From positions 28,980,001 to 29,044,000 of the forward strand of contig NC_088106.1 in NCBI RefSeq assembly GCF_036370855.1: 64,000 nt of DNA, in the 5' to 3' direction. Made by a program: the position numbers and the translations under genes. The number at the start of each line of letters is the position of its first letter. The stretch's first letter is position 1. The DNA comes from Dromaius novaehollandiae (taxonomy: Eukaryota > Chordata > Aves > Casuariiformes > Dromaiidae). Under the pieces are notes generated by a model. That model worked only from the letters and a program-made list of their open reading frames with translations, was not told where the DNA came from and did no database searches. Shown piece by piece: positions 51,001 through 61,458 of this stretch.

Positions 51001-54000
51001 AAAAGGACACCTGAGGTGCTGTTTTTGTACACAGAACTTAGATGAGAACTGCCAGTCGTGCTCAATTTTCAATCCCCTTGGCCAGTAGGGATGTGATACA
51101 CATACATAGATTTCAGCTATAGTCAAAAATCTTAGTGACTGTGCCTCTAAAGCTTTAGGAGTAGATGGACTTACACCACTTACACTGGCCAGACATCCTG
51201 AATTAAATTTTAAGAGGTTTTAGCACCAAGTCATTTCATGCTTTAGAGACCACAATGGACCATTATGGCTACAAATCCTCACTGCCTTCGTAATCCCGGT
51301 CACAGGATTTGACCTAGTCAAATTGAGAACTCCCCGAACTAGAGCACATCTTTTAATATGCTTTTTTCCAAGTACTCAATTACATTCACTATTAATAAAA
51401 AAAGGGTGGGGGGTCATTATTTCCAACTTGAGTTTGTTCAACATCAGGTTCCAGCAAAGAAGCATCAGGCTTTCTTCCTGCAAAGTTAGGGAACCCTTCA
51501 GGAAGGGAGATTTCCTCACCCACAAGTACTGACATATGGTAATGAAATCACCTCTTAGCCTTTTCCAGGATTGTCAGAGACTCTTGAGTCTGGAAGAAAG
51601 ATGTCTTCAAAGGCATTGCTGTAGCTCTTTTCTGAATTCTTTCCACAATTTGTCAGTGTTCTTACAAAAATACGAACAATAGAAATGGGATTTTCTCTAA
51701 TTCAAGTTAGTTACCTAGAAGTGAAGTATTTAGGTTCTCTCTGTAGGCAATGGAGGGAGGCATGCATCTCAAAAAGGCAGATCACCCCACCGAGCTTAAA
51801 AACTCACCTAATTTTGAGATGACAAAACTTAAACGAGATGAGTTCTACCCCCAGAGATCAAACCAGAACACAGGAACAACTGTATCTGTCTCCTACAGTG
51901 GCTTTTTGCCAATGGTCACGGAACAGCATTAGGAAAGGGTAAAGATGCATGATATCTCACAGGAGCACTCTCCTGGCCTCCAGGTGTTTTTGGCTCAGGA
52001 CACACAGAGCTGGATGTGGTTTCTGGGCATTTAATAACCTTCAAAGGGTTTCTCTTCAGAAACTCGACCACTGTGCCCTGGATTCTACAGAAACTTTTTG
52101 TAGCCACAACATCCTTTGATAAGGCATTACACCACTTACCACCCACTTTTGATTCTGCCACTTGCCAGCTTTGTTTAACACCCCAAGATCTTGTACTGAA
52201 ACAGAGCACAAGCACTAGATCTAGATTCACATTGTCTACACCCTTCCCAAATTTATAGACTTCCATTTGCACTTTTCTGCATTTTTCCTCAGTCTTACTA
52301 CAACTGTTTGGAGAGGGGAGAGCCAGGAGTGCACATGCTATTCACTATATGGGCATACCATGCCTTTGCACCATGGCATTGTTTTGCTTCCTCTTCCTTT
52401 CCTGGTAGTTTCCATCATTTCTACTTGCTTTTTCTGACTGTTGCTGAGCGAGATGCACGGAGCTTGTCTGCCCTGAATGGCACACATTCCTCAGAGCTCA
52501 TCACTGCGTAGACACGAGTAGTAGTTTCTCACTGTGCACATTATTTTATATCTATTGGTATCAAATATCACTTGCTTACAACGAAGTACTGTGAGAACTT
52601 TCTGCAACTCCAGTCACCTTTTGTTTCTGTTACCCTAATTTTGCGATTCTCAGCACATACTGTCACTTCATTATTCAAGCTCTTTTCCAGGTCGTTTATA
52701 ACTACGTTGAGCAACACAAGCCTGAACACAGATCCCCCTGGGATTTCACTAGCGATGACTCTTCGCTAGAAAAGCTAACAGGTCTTCCTACACTTTAACC
52801 AGGTACTAATTAATGGAAAAACTACCCTCCTCTTTCACGGCAGTTCAGTTCCTTTAAGAATCATTAATGAGGAACTTCATTAAACACTCTCTGAAAGAAA
52901 GAGCAGAAATCTTGTGCCTGAAGTTACTTCAATTCTTGTGCATGAAATAGCTTAAGCCTCTCTTATTTTACCAGCTGAGACTGGACTTCTGCATTCTTGC
53001 AGTGAACCATGAAGGTCACTGCAATGGGAGCACAAATCAAGGCAGGCTTCCAAGTAGACATGACCTTGGGAATCACCTTCTGTGACAGGATGATAAATGC
53101 TGCTTTGCAGCCAGTGTGGAGTAAGAGAAGTCAGTTTTCACATCAGGAAATCTCTGTTTTAGTAGATTTACCCTTAAAGAAAACTCGAATGCAACCTCTC
53201 CCTGCTAACAGCAGCAGTGTAAAGCAAGCCCAGCCTTCAAAAAGATTTGGGCTAATACCAGTGACTGGTCACCATTGCTTTTAAAATAAATTTGGCACTA
53301 AATCCTAAACTATTGTTCTAAAATACTGATTTGCAGTTAGCAAATACAGTGTTACTCAGTGTGATTCCTTCAGGTTAAGTCATACTTTTATCTAATGTTG
53401 TATTGCTGCTATGCCCTTCACAGACTTTGGTATGCAGGGTCCCTATACACCAGGATACCTGAATCTCTCTTGGGGAGAACCAATGTATGGGCCTTACAAA
53501 GCTTGCAGCTACAGATCTCAGTTGGGGGAGAGGGACAGTTATTAATATAAAGAAAGATTTCATCCTTTTCAGCTTTTTCTGAAGTATCTTTTCTCATTTT
53601 TTCCCTTTGGGCAGAGCCTTGGAACTAAAGCCAATCAGACAGGAATATGTGTCCCAAGAGACTGGATTCCAGTTACACAGATGAGACAGCAAGAGAATGA
53701 AAGCTCACACATTTTTTCAGTATAACACCAATCTGATAAGTATAAATAATTTGCCAACTAATTATTGTTCCAGCCCTAAGTCTGAGGAGAACTATCACTT
53801 AATCTTAACTCATTTAGCAGGCCCCAATATATTAACATAAACGTTGAAGCTTAACAAAGCACAAGTGAAAAAAACAGTGGGAAGTATAAGCCCTATTTAG
53901 CTTTGTCACGCTAACAGAAAATAAGACGATGAACCAGAAAACAGGGGGGGTGAAAGATTCAAAAGCACAAACTGAACAAGGCTCAGGGCAGGGGTCAGAA

Positions 54001-57000
54001 AGCCAGCTTGATTATAAACAGCCAACAGACACATTACCTAACCTTATATGGATGGAGATAATTTCATGTTAGCAAGATGCATTTATTTACCTCAGAATCA
54101 GTTAATTTACTAGTAACAGTATCCAATTATATCCAGTTACTTTATACAAGTTACAGTGATTTTATTATAGCGTTAAGATAATGAAGGAAGAGCTATGCCC
54201 GAGATGGTACTCCCTCGGTCCTTAACCTTCCTTGATGCTGAGGCTACTGTTTACAGATTCTCTCAAGCATCTTTTAAATGTACGTACAACTCAAGCTGAA
54301 TTTCTTCTGTAGCAGACTAACCATCCCCCAGTGATCTGCAGAGTAAAACAAATTTCTAATTTAATGAGTAAAAAGACCCCCCAAAAATCTTTCATTTATT
54401 ACTCAACTGTTCAGAGCTCATACATTTCTCATTACTGTCCTATATGACTTCTTGTCTTATCAGTATTGCATTTCTCCTTATTCATTTATTTCTCATGCGT
54501 TCAGGATTTTAGGTGACAGTCTATTCATTTAAGGTGAGAGTCCATTTCTCTAGGGCAGTCTCAGTTCCCAACCCACATCTGGCAGCAGCTTTTCTGTAAG
54601 TCAGTGATAAGAACAGTGACAAGGCCAAGCTGGAGAGCGCTGCTCCGCTGCAGAGCCGCGTGCCCATCCTCTCCTCTGAGGCATAGTCACAGGAGCGAGA
54701 AGCAAGCAGGCATTTTCACCAGTCATACCTTCCACAAGCCTGTTCCTGCCAGCTCCATCGCATGCTCTGGACACCAGCAGCTGCTGAAATGTAGCAAATT
54801 ACGCCAAAAGGTGCAGCGTGTTCTAGCATTCAGAGTCTGGCATCGCTACAGCTTCTCCTGCTCATGACTCGGATAAACCACACCAGAACACCAAAAGCAA
54901 AGTATGATCCAAGCAACAAACAATTTAAGGAGCGGTAACTTTTCTATCCCCTTTCTTCCACCATGGAAAATTAAGGCTGTTTTAGCCTGACATCTCAGTA
55001 AGACAGAGGAATTTTGTTTCCCTTTATCTTTCGTAAAGCTCAGGGAGCTTCACAGAACAAAACAAGAACGAACATCCATTCACTTCCTTTTCCTTTCTCA
55101 ATGTCATTTTAATCCACATATGTTTAAATACAAGTGATGCACACACAAAGCAGAAATCCTCACAAATGCAAAGTCACCTGTGTGTTCCTAATTTCAGCCA
55201 ATAGTAAGCCATTCACATTAACAGTCATAAATATAAATGAATATTCCAAGAATCAAGTCATTTTTAACACGCTTGCTGTTAATGTGTGACCTAATATATT
55301 GCTTACCGCATCCTATCCATACACTATTCTGAAACTAGAATTGTTAGTTTCACTGTCACTATAGCATTTACATGCCTCTTAAACAGTAACTTATTTCCAC
55401 AGCTTTCCATCAGCAAGGTGATATTACCCTCACTTTGCGTGTCAAGAGGTGTGGCAAAGAGAAGAAAATAATACCTCAGTTTCTGGTGCCTAGTTTGACA
55501 TGCCCGAGGCCTGACTTTCTGAAGTATGTGACGCTATATAATGGTTTATATGCTCAAAGCACAGCTCCTGCTCACTTCTCTTCCAGTTGTTAGTCAGAAA
55601 TTCTGCAGATCTGATCCAGGGGGACCTAAGCAGTAGTGAAAATACAACAGTGGAAAGTCTGGTGGAAGAGGCTTGCCTAGCAACACATATGAACCCGTTT
55701 CTGTAAGCCGGCCCTAAACTGCCTTAATTATGAATGAGAAAATTCTTTCATTCCCACAGTCCCACTTCACCGTCCAAATCCTGCCAGAATTGAAGCACAA
55801 GTTCTCAGCTCTAACTTATTCCTGAGAAAAGTTCAATCCTGTGTAACAGGAGAAAACCCAGTCTCATGGGGGAAAAATAGCATACAATAATTTAAGTAAA
55901 GACAGCGTTGTAAAACTTTATACAGCAGGAAGTGAATTAAGATTGCAGAGCAACCTCTGCACCGCGCCAAGATATCGTACATGCAGTTATCAGTTCCGAG
56001 CAGTTTGAGGGGGAGGGTGGAGAGGAGAAAGAGGGCAACTGGGTGAAGGATGGGGAACAGCCCTTACATAAAACTTCAGGAAAAAACAAATTCCACTGTG
56101 CAGCATCCTATTTACGCTGCTGGGGCTACCAACAGTGTTAGACCACTCTAATGCTATACAGACCTCCGGACTGTCTGGGCCACAGCACTCACCACCCGCT
56201 GTGCGGGCTGCAGCGGAGGGAGACAAAACGGATGCTTTACCAGTGAATCTCTCGCGTATTTGTTTTCCAATGTTACATCAGTCAACTTGAACTCAAGGCA
56301 CTCTGACCACAGCTACCTTTAACGTGGCACCGTGGTACAATGACAGGCACAAAATAATGATGTATGACAGTGGTTGCAGAGGTCTAGGCAGTGGAAACAG
56401 GCTCTCTGCCATCAGGGACCTTTAGCTTTGTGATTTTATACAGAGTGAAATGTAGATTATCTCAACTTATATACAATGTTAATTCAGATATATAAAAAAT
56501 GAACAGATGCATTGTCTCTTGCTTCAATTCCTCAGCATTAGCAGGCGCGAAATAAATGGCTTCACAAAACTGAGAGAAGCCTTAACAACGCTGACAAACT
56601 CCTCAAAGCTCTCCAATAACTTTTCTTTCTCTCTACATAAACCGTGAGAGCAGACCTACCACGTCTGAGAGTCACACAAAATGACTGAGGGAGGATGCTG
56701 TTTTACATCAACGACTGGAAAACTTATTTCCCAAAGCAGGCATCAGATCACGCAAGGCAAAGCCATGAGACCACCACCAACAAAAACGCAGCCAGACCTT
56801 TAAGCAGCGCCTCAGCAGCAGGCAGCCTGGGGACTACCCGGCTCCTCTCTTCAGATCCTCCCTTGGCTCCACTGGCCTGTGGCTACAGGGAAGACGGTGG
56901 CGCAAAACAGCACCTCTTCCACGGCTTCCTTCTTCAGCGCGAAGAACAGAGGTGGCAAAGCTAGCCCTGGGCTTCAAAAATATTTACATTACTCGATACC

Positions 57001-57511
57001 AGCGCAGCGTGTGACGACCTTCAGAGGGACGCGCTCCAGCAAAACACGTCCTGCTGTAAATATTCCATCCGTTATTCAAGCTCGGTTTCACACGTTTACG
57101 CCCACCTCAAGCTCGGGTTTGCCTGCCAGCGACACGAGGAGGTCTCGCAGCCAGCGCTGCTCGGGGAGTCGCGCTGCCCGGCCACCCGCTAAATACTCGT
57201 TGGAGCGTCCTGCCCTCACGCCACGCAGGGAGAGCGGCGGCCCCGGCAGCGCTCGCACAGCGGGCACGGAACAGGGCCCCTCCCCGGGCCGCCTCTGCCG
57301 CCCCGCCGCGCCGCGCCGCGCCGAGCGGAGCCGGGCCGCCCCGCGCGGGCGAAGCGCCCACCCCGCCCCGCCGCGCCCGCAGCCTCCCGCGGCAGCGCCC
57401 GGGCCCCCCGGCAGCGCCCGCCCAGCGCCCCGCGCCGCGGCCGCCGCCAGGGCCCGCCCGGCACCGGCACCTGCCCCCGCCGCCGCCCGGGCCCGGCAGC
57501 GCCACACCTAC
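45019..57511 (-). other. PPP2R3A: PPP2R3A intron 1
   Basis: About 12.5 kb between the CpG island and the large coding exon. It contains the long old CR1 remnant at 51885-52960 and a G-rich stretch at 49690-49711. Additional 5' UTR exons cannot be excluded. The left boundary is firm and the right one depends on the uncertain first-exon donor. Confidence 0.65.
51885..52960 (-). mobile_element. Ancient CR1/L3-like LINE remnant, longer copy
   Basis: Landmarks are ctcctacagtggctttttgc, gccacaacatcctttgataa, gcataccatgcctttgcacc, tttttctgactgttgctgag, ccaggtcgtttataactacg, acagatccccctgggatttc and aaccaggtactaattaatgg. They are collinear with the same old family as 37045-37640 and extend further into it. 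A related short piece may lie at 51545-51690. Confidence 0.6.
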
Positions 57512-57620
57512 CCGCGGGCGCAGCGCCCCGCCGTCCCATGCCGGCGCCGCCGCTCCCGCCGCCGGGCGCGCACTGCCGCCCGCCCCGGCCGGCCCCTTCC
57601 GCGCGCCGGGGCGCCCCGCC
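57512..57620 (-). other. PPP2R3A: Possible non-coding first exon of PPP2R3A (5' end unknown)
   Basis: On the minus strand a donor-like site (gtaggt, 57511-57506) occurs in the CpG island and could end a 5' UTR exon spliced to 45018. Other donors in the island are possible, for example gtgagg near 57220 and gtgggc near 57105, so neither end is certain. The start coordinate given is arbitrary. Confidence 0.3.
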
Positions 57621-57718
57621 CCGCCCTGCCCTGGAGGCGCGGCGGCGGCGGCGGGCGCTGCGCTCGAGGCCCGGCTGCCAGGGGGAGGCCGCGGCCCCGG
57701 AATGGCGCTGCCCGCCGC

Positions 57719-57753
57719 GGGGGGGGGGGGGGGGGGCGGAGGGGGGAGGGAGG
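57719..57753 (+). repeat. Poly-G tract, G-quadruplex prone
   Basis: Eighteen consecutive G followed by cgga, six G, agggagga on the plus strand. It lies in the PPP2R3A promoter island, opposite in strand to the gene. The exact run length may suffer from assembly or polymorphism. Confidence 0.8.
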
Positions 57754-57832
57754 ACCCCGCGCGTGCCCGCCGCGCTGCCCCTGCCCGCGCCGCGCGCGTG
57801 CCCGCTCGGCGCCGCGCGCGCGCCCCGCCCCT

Positions 57833-57845
57833 CCCCCCCCCCCCC
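57833..57845 (+). repeat. Poly-C tract in promoter island
   Basis: Thirteen C on the plus strand directly precede the 19-bp GC-box repeat; on the PPP2R3A strand this is a G run. Confidence 0.75.
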
Positions 57846-57893
57846 GGCCGCGCCCCGCCCCAACGGCCGCGCCCCGCCCCAACGGCCGCGCCC
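57846..57893. repeat. 19-bp tandem GC-box repeat (about 2.5 copies)
   Basis: Two exact copies of ggccgcgccccgccccaac (57846-57864, 57865-57883) and a partial third lie in the PPP2R3A promoter island. Each full copy contains an Sp1/KLF-type GC box. Confidence 0.85.
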
Positions 57894-57960
57894 ACTCGGC
57901 CCTGAGGCGACGGCGGCGTGAGGCGGCGGTGGCTGCGTCTGGCCTCAGCCCCTTCGGCCC

Positions 57961-60849
57961 CGAGGCGCCCTGGGGACACCCAGAGCCGGCGAAGCCCCTC
58001 GCTGCGTCCCTGCTGCAGCCGGGCTCGGGGGCACTGCAGTTCACTGGCACACGGCGTCCTGCGTGGTGGTTTTTGTTTTTCCTCCGCTGCTCGTTAAATT
58101 TGGCAACTGGGTTGCCTCATCTGCTGGCTTCCACAGGTTTGCAGCCCTCTTTGGCTCGAGGCCATTAGCGTCCTCCAGTGTGATGGGTGCCTCCAGGAAA
58201 AGGTAAAAAGCAAGAGGGAGGACAGCCAAAGTGCAACTGGAAGGGGAAGGGAGCTGCCACGCCACAGTGGCGAGGGCTGGAGCAGGCCTTGCATTGAGAA
58301 ATGGTGTTTTGCACTGCAGGTTGTGTTTTTATGCTGTAATTATCAGACAGAACTGGAGGAGGAGGTGCTCAGAGGCACAAAAGTGTCGTTGCAGGTAAGT
58401 CTGGTGACTCAGACTCTCAAACTCTGATTTGTGTCATACACCTCACTTGCATCTCCTCCTTCACGAACACATACAGTCTCTCCCTTCCACCACTTTTCAG
58501 CCACTCCATCCCACCCCAAAAGGCAGCTACAGATGCCTCCTGGGGGCTCCCTTCTGCTGTTCCTCTTCATTTTAGTGTCTCCTTGGGAGTTAGGAAGCGC
58601 TTGGCAGGAAAAGTCACCAAAAGCTTCTCTCATTCCAGTTTCAGAGGCGAGGGAAACAACCTGGTCGTCCTCAGACAGGATGCCTTTCATTCTTCTCCAT
58701 TCCCCTGGAGAGAAAAACTGAACTACTTACATGGCTCTACATTACCACAGTCAGCTCAGGAAAAAAACATTACTGATCAGCGTGGTCAGGCAACAGCCAA
58801 AAGGCCAAATACCTCGCACCAGAACAATCCACTGATCCAAGCCTGTTTCTTGAGACTCTCCCTTCATGGCCTCACAATTGCTTCCCCCGTCGCAAAGGAC
58901 AGGATGTACATTCAGTCACTTCAGAGGAGTGCAGGTCCCCCGTTGTAGGACTGCGCATCCAGTCATGTGCTCAGACACAAGCACATCACAGCAAGGGACT
59001 GGGGACTGCAGAGCCCACTTAATGACCAAATGTGCGTTGGTCACGTGCTGGAAGACAGCTGCACGTTGGTCATATCACAGGCCAGAGCTGCCTCCACAGG
59101 GGCTTAGTGGTCTGACTGCTGTGGAAAGTGCAGAGCAGACTTGCACAGTGAACACCCACAGTTAAATTAGGGATGTTGAGATGCATAATGAATAACATAA
59201 AAAATCTTAACATGCTACAACATAAAGAAAACATACAGGCTCACCTGTGCACCAGTTGGGATAAGCGGCACATGGAGTGCGAAACAAGCCCAAGCTAAAA
59301 GCCCAGGGTTTAGACTTACGGTATAAGCATACCTTGCCTGACTCTGGGCACTCTGCCTGACAAAGTTGGCTGAGCGGGGAAGAGGTAGGGCTGCCTCAGG
59401 AAGGGAAAAGTGAAGGCCTGGCCTGCTGGAAGAAGCGGAGCAGTGAGGCAGCTGCTGGCAGTCTTGGAAAGCCACCCAAGATGGTCAGAAGATAGGATGG
59501 GATCATGCAGACATTCATGGGCCTCTCTGTCTTCCACCCCCACCCCTCTAGGAAGTCTGAGGGATGGCAACTGCAAGGGGCGGCTGCGTTTTCCCAAAGA
59601 TGCTGGAAGACCTTCCCAGGAGAAGATTTGGCAAACTGAATTCTCACAATACGCTCAGGTATGTCTCAGCAAAGGTAGTGGAAGAGCTAACTATACCTAA
59701 GAACGCTTCTGTGTGCATTTTTACTCCAAAGACCTGCGGGGATCTAAAGCCAGGGGAACTTTTCCCTTAACTTCAGCTGGGCTTGGATGAAAGCCCCGAG
59801 AAATACACAGTAATGCAACGTTGTGAAATTATGAAATACATTACAGAACACTCATATTTTCTTAGTATCAAAAGAGAAGCCATTATGTAATACTTGCTAC
59901 TGGAGGGGAACAGGAATGTCTGCTTAGTTCCATGATTACAGGGTAAGTAGTAGCAAGTTAATGTTTAGCTATGTTGTAATTTTGTTCAATCCCTCAAGAC
60001 TGTTAAAAAACAGTGGAAAAAGTCTGCAGTGGTTTTATTACATGATACACAAATACCATCCTATGATCCAATTTGCAGCCGTCGAAAATGAGGAAATTGG
60101 TGCTCTGCAAAACAGGGAGTCTGACGCTCTGTAAGTAAAAGGACAGAGGTCCAGTTTCCCAGTCTGTCCCATATGCCATTGTACTGGTAAAGCCACAGAC
60201 TGTTTCTGTCCTTGCTTTTAAGGAAGGTGTGAGAAGCCAATGTTTGAAATGTGAAAGGTATGTGTAAAACGTGAAATGTAAAAATAGGCTTGCCTGATGC
60301 TGAACTGGTGGGACAAAAGTATTGCAGGATTGGTATGTCCTTTGCAAACCCGTAGCCACTCTTTTATTGGCACAAATGTCAGACACAAATATGCACAGCT
60401 ACTGCTCTTTCTGCACTGCCACAGCTGCTCCACCACGGCTTCATTTGCAGTCTTTGCGCCACACAGTCGGAAACAAGTAAAGCTTTTGCGGCTTCCTTGC
60501 CAAGGCCGCGAAGCTTGCAGAAGCAGCACGGCCTGTACTGCACTAGCTCTGGCCGTGCCCATGCACACGAGCACCTCAACGGTCTCCGTGGTGTACGGGG
60601 ATTGCGCAGAACCTCCTTACGCAGCTTGTGTTACCCTCTGCTGGGCCCCATTGCACAAGACATCAAAACTTCGTAGAAGTCTGCTGCCTATTTGGAGATA
60701 GTCCTTTTTTTTTATTAGGGACCAGTGTACTAGTTGCTGTACAAACACCGAGGAAAAAGATGATCCCTTTACCAAGGAGCTGAGCCCAACACTATAGCCC
60801 GTTATTGGACCACATCCTTGCAGCTGCATTTCGCAGTTTTTCCTCGCTG
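57961..60849. other. Intergenic stretch between PPP2R3A and DBR1 islands
   Basis: About 2.9 kb without a recognisable protein gene. A perfect donor-like cag/gtaagt occurs on the plus strand at 58392-58400, downstream of the PPP2R3A island, and could belong to a divergent non-coding transcript. Open frames of 70-134 codons show no known domain. Confidence 0.6.
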
Positions 60850-61261
60850 TTCACGGCGCCGCTGCAGGTACTGACGCCAGGCCAGGTCTCCTCCCGCGAG
60901 GAGCACCGCGTGCAGCGCGACAGCGCACTGGCGACGCGGCAGCAACACGGTCATTTCCAGCGCTGCGACTCGCCCCTCAGGCGCTCGGCACCGAGGCCCC
61001 GCAGCACAGCGCGCGATCCCGGAGCCGCCCGGCGGGGCAGGCGCGCGGGCTCCTTGGGGCGCCGGGACGTGCGGCTATGGCTGCGCACGCGGAGTCCGGG
61101 CTCACCGGCAGCTGCCGCCGCCGCCTGCCCCGCTGGCGCGCGCCGCCCCCGCAGCGCGCATGCGCGGGCGCGACGGTGCAGGGCGGGGAGGCGCGTGGCG
61201 CGGCGCGGCGGTGACGCGGAAGGTGTGCGCGGCGCCTGCGCGCGGCGGAGCGGCGGCGGCC

Positions 61262-61458
61262 ATGAAGGTGGCGGTGGCCGGCTGCTGCCATGGCGCCCTG
61301 GACAAGATGTACGAGACGCTGGAGCTCCTGCAGCGGCGGCACAACGTGCGGCCCGACCTGCTGCTCTGCTGCGGCGATTTCCAGGCCGTGCGCAACGAGG
61401 CGGACCTGCGCTGCATGGCCGTGCCCGCCAAGTACCGCCACATGCAGACCTTCCACCG
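61262..61458 (+). CDS. DBR1: DBR1 exon 1
   Basis: Encodes residues 1-65 and two bases of 66, beginning [20 protein letters not shown] and ending HMQTFHR. It contains the first metal-binding motif (CCHG) and [20 protein letters not shown]. The donor is gtgagc at 61459. Human differs mainly in the loop before DLLLCCGD (QRRHNVRP here against ERRGPGPV). An in-frame ATG at 61160 would add 34 low-complexity Ala/Arg/Gly residues and is not favoured. Confidence 0.95.

Larger units (their letters stand above)
57130..57960 (-). promoter_or_regulatory. PPP2R3A: CpG island promoter of PPP2R3A (PR130)
   Basis: This stretch is extremely GC- and CpG-rich, in sharp contrast to the AT-rich introns on its left. 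It holds several GC boxes (ccccgcccc), an 18-G run at 57719-57736, a 13-C run at 57833-57845 and a 19-bp tandem GC-box repeat at 57846-57893. It sits 12 kb upstream of the large coding exon of PPP2R3A, as expected for a promoter with a non-coding first exon. No TATA box was seen. Long open frames on both strands here are artefacts of the lack of AT-rich stop codons. Confidence 0.8.

Noticed and set aside
57088-58168. Very long open frames (up to 429 codons) on both strands in the GC-rich block
   Set aside because: They arise because CpG-island sequence lacks AT-rich stop codons. The translations are Ala/Arg/Gly/Pro low-complexity with no domain, and occur in several frames at once.
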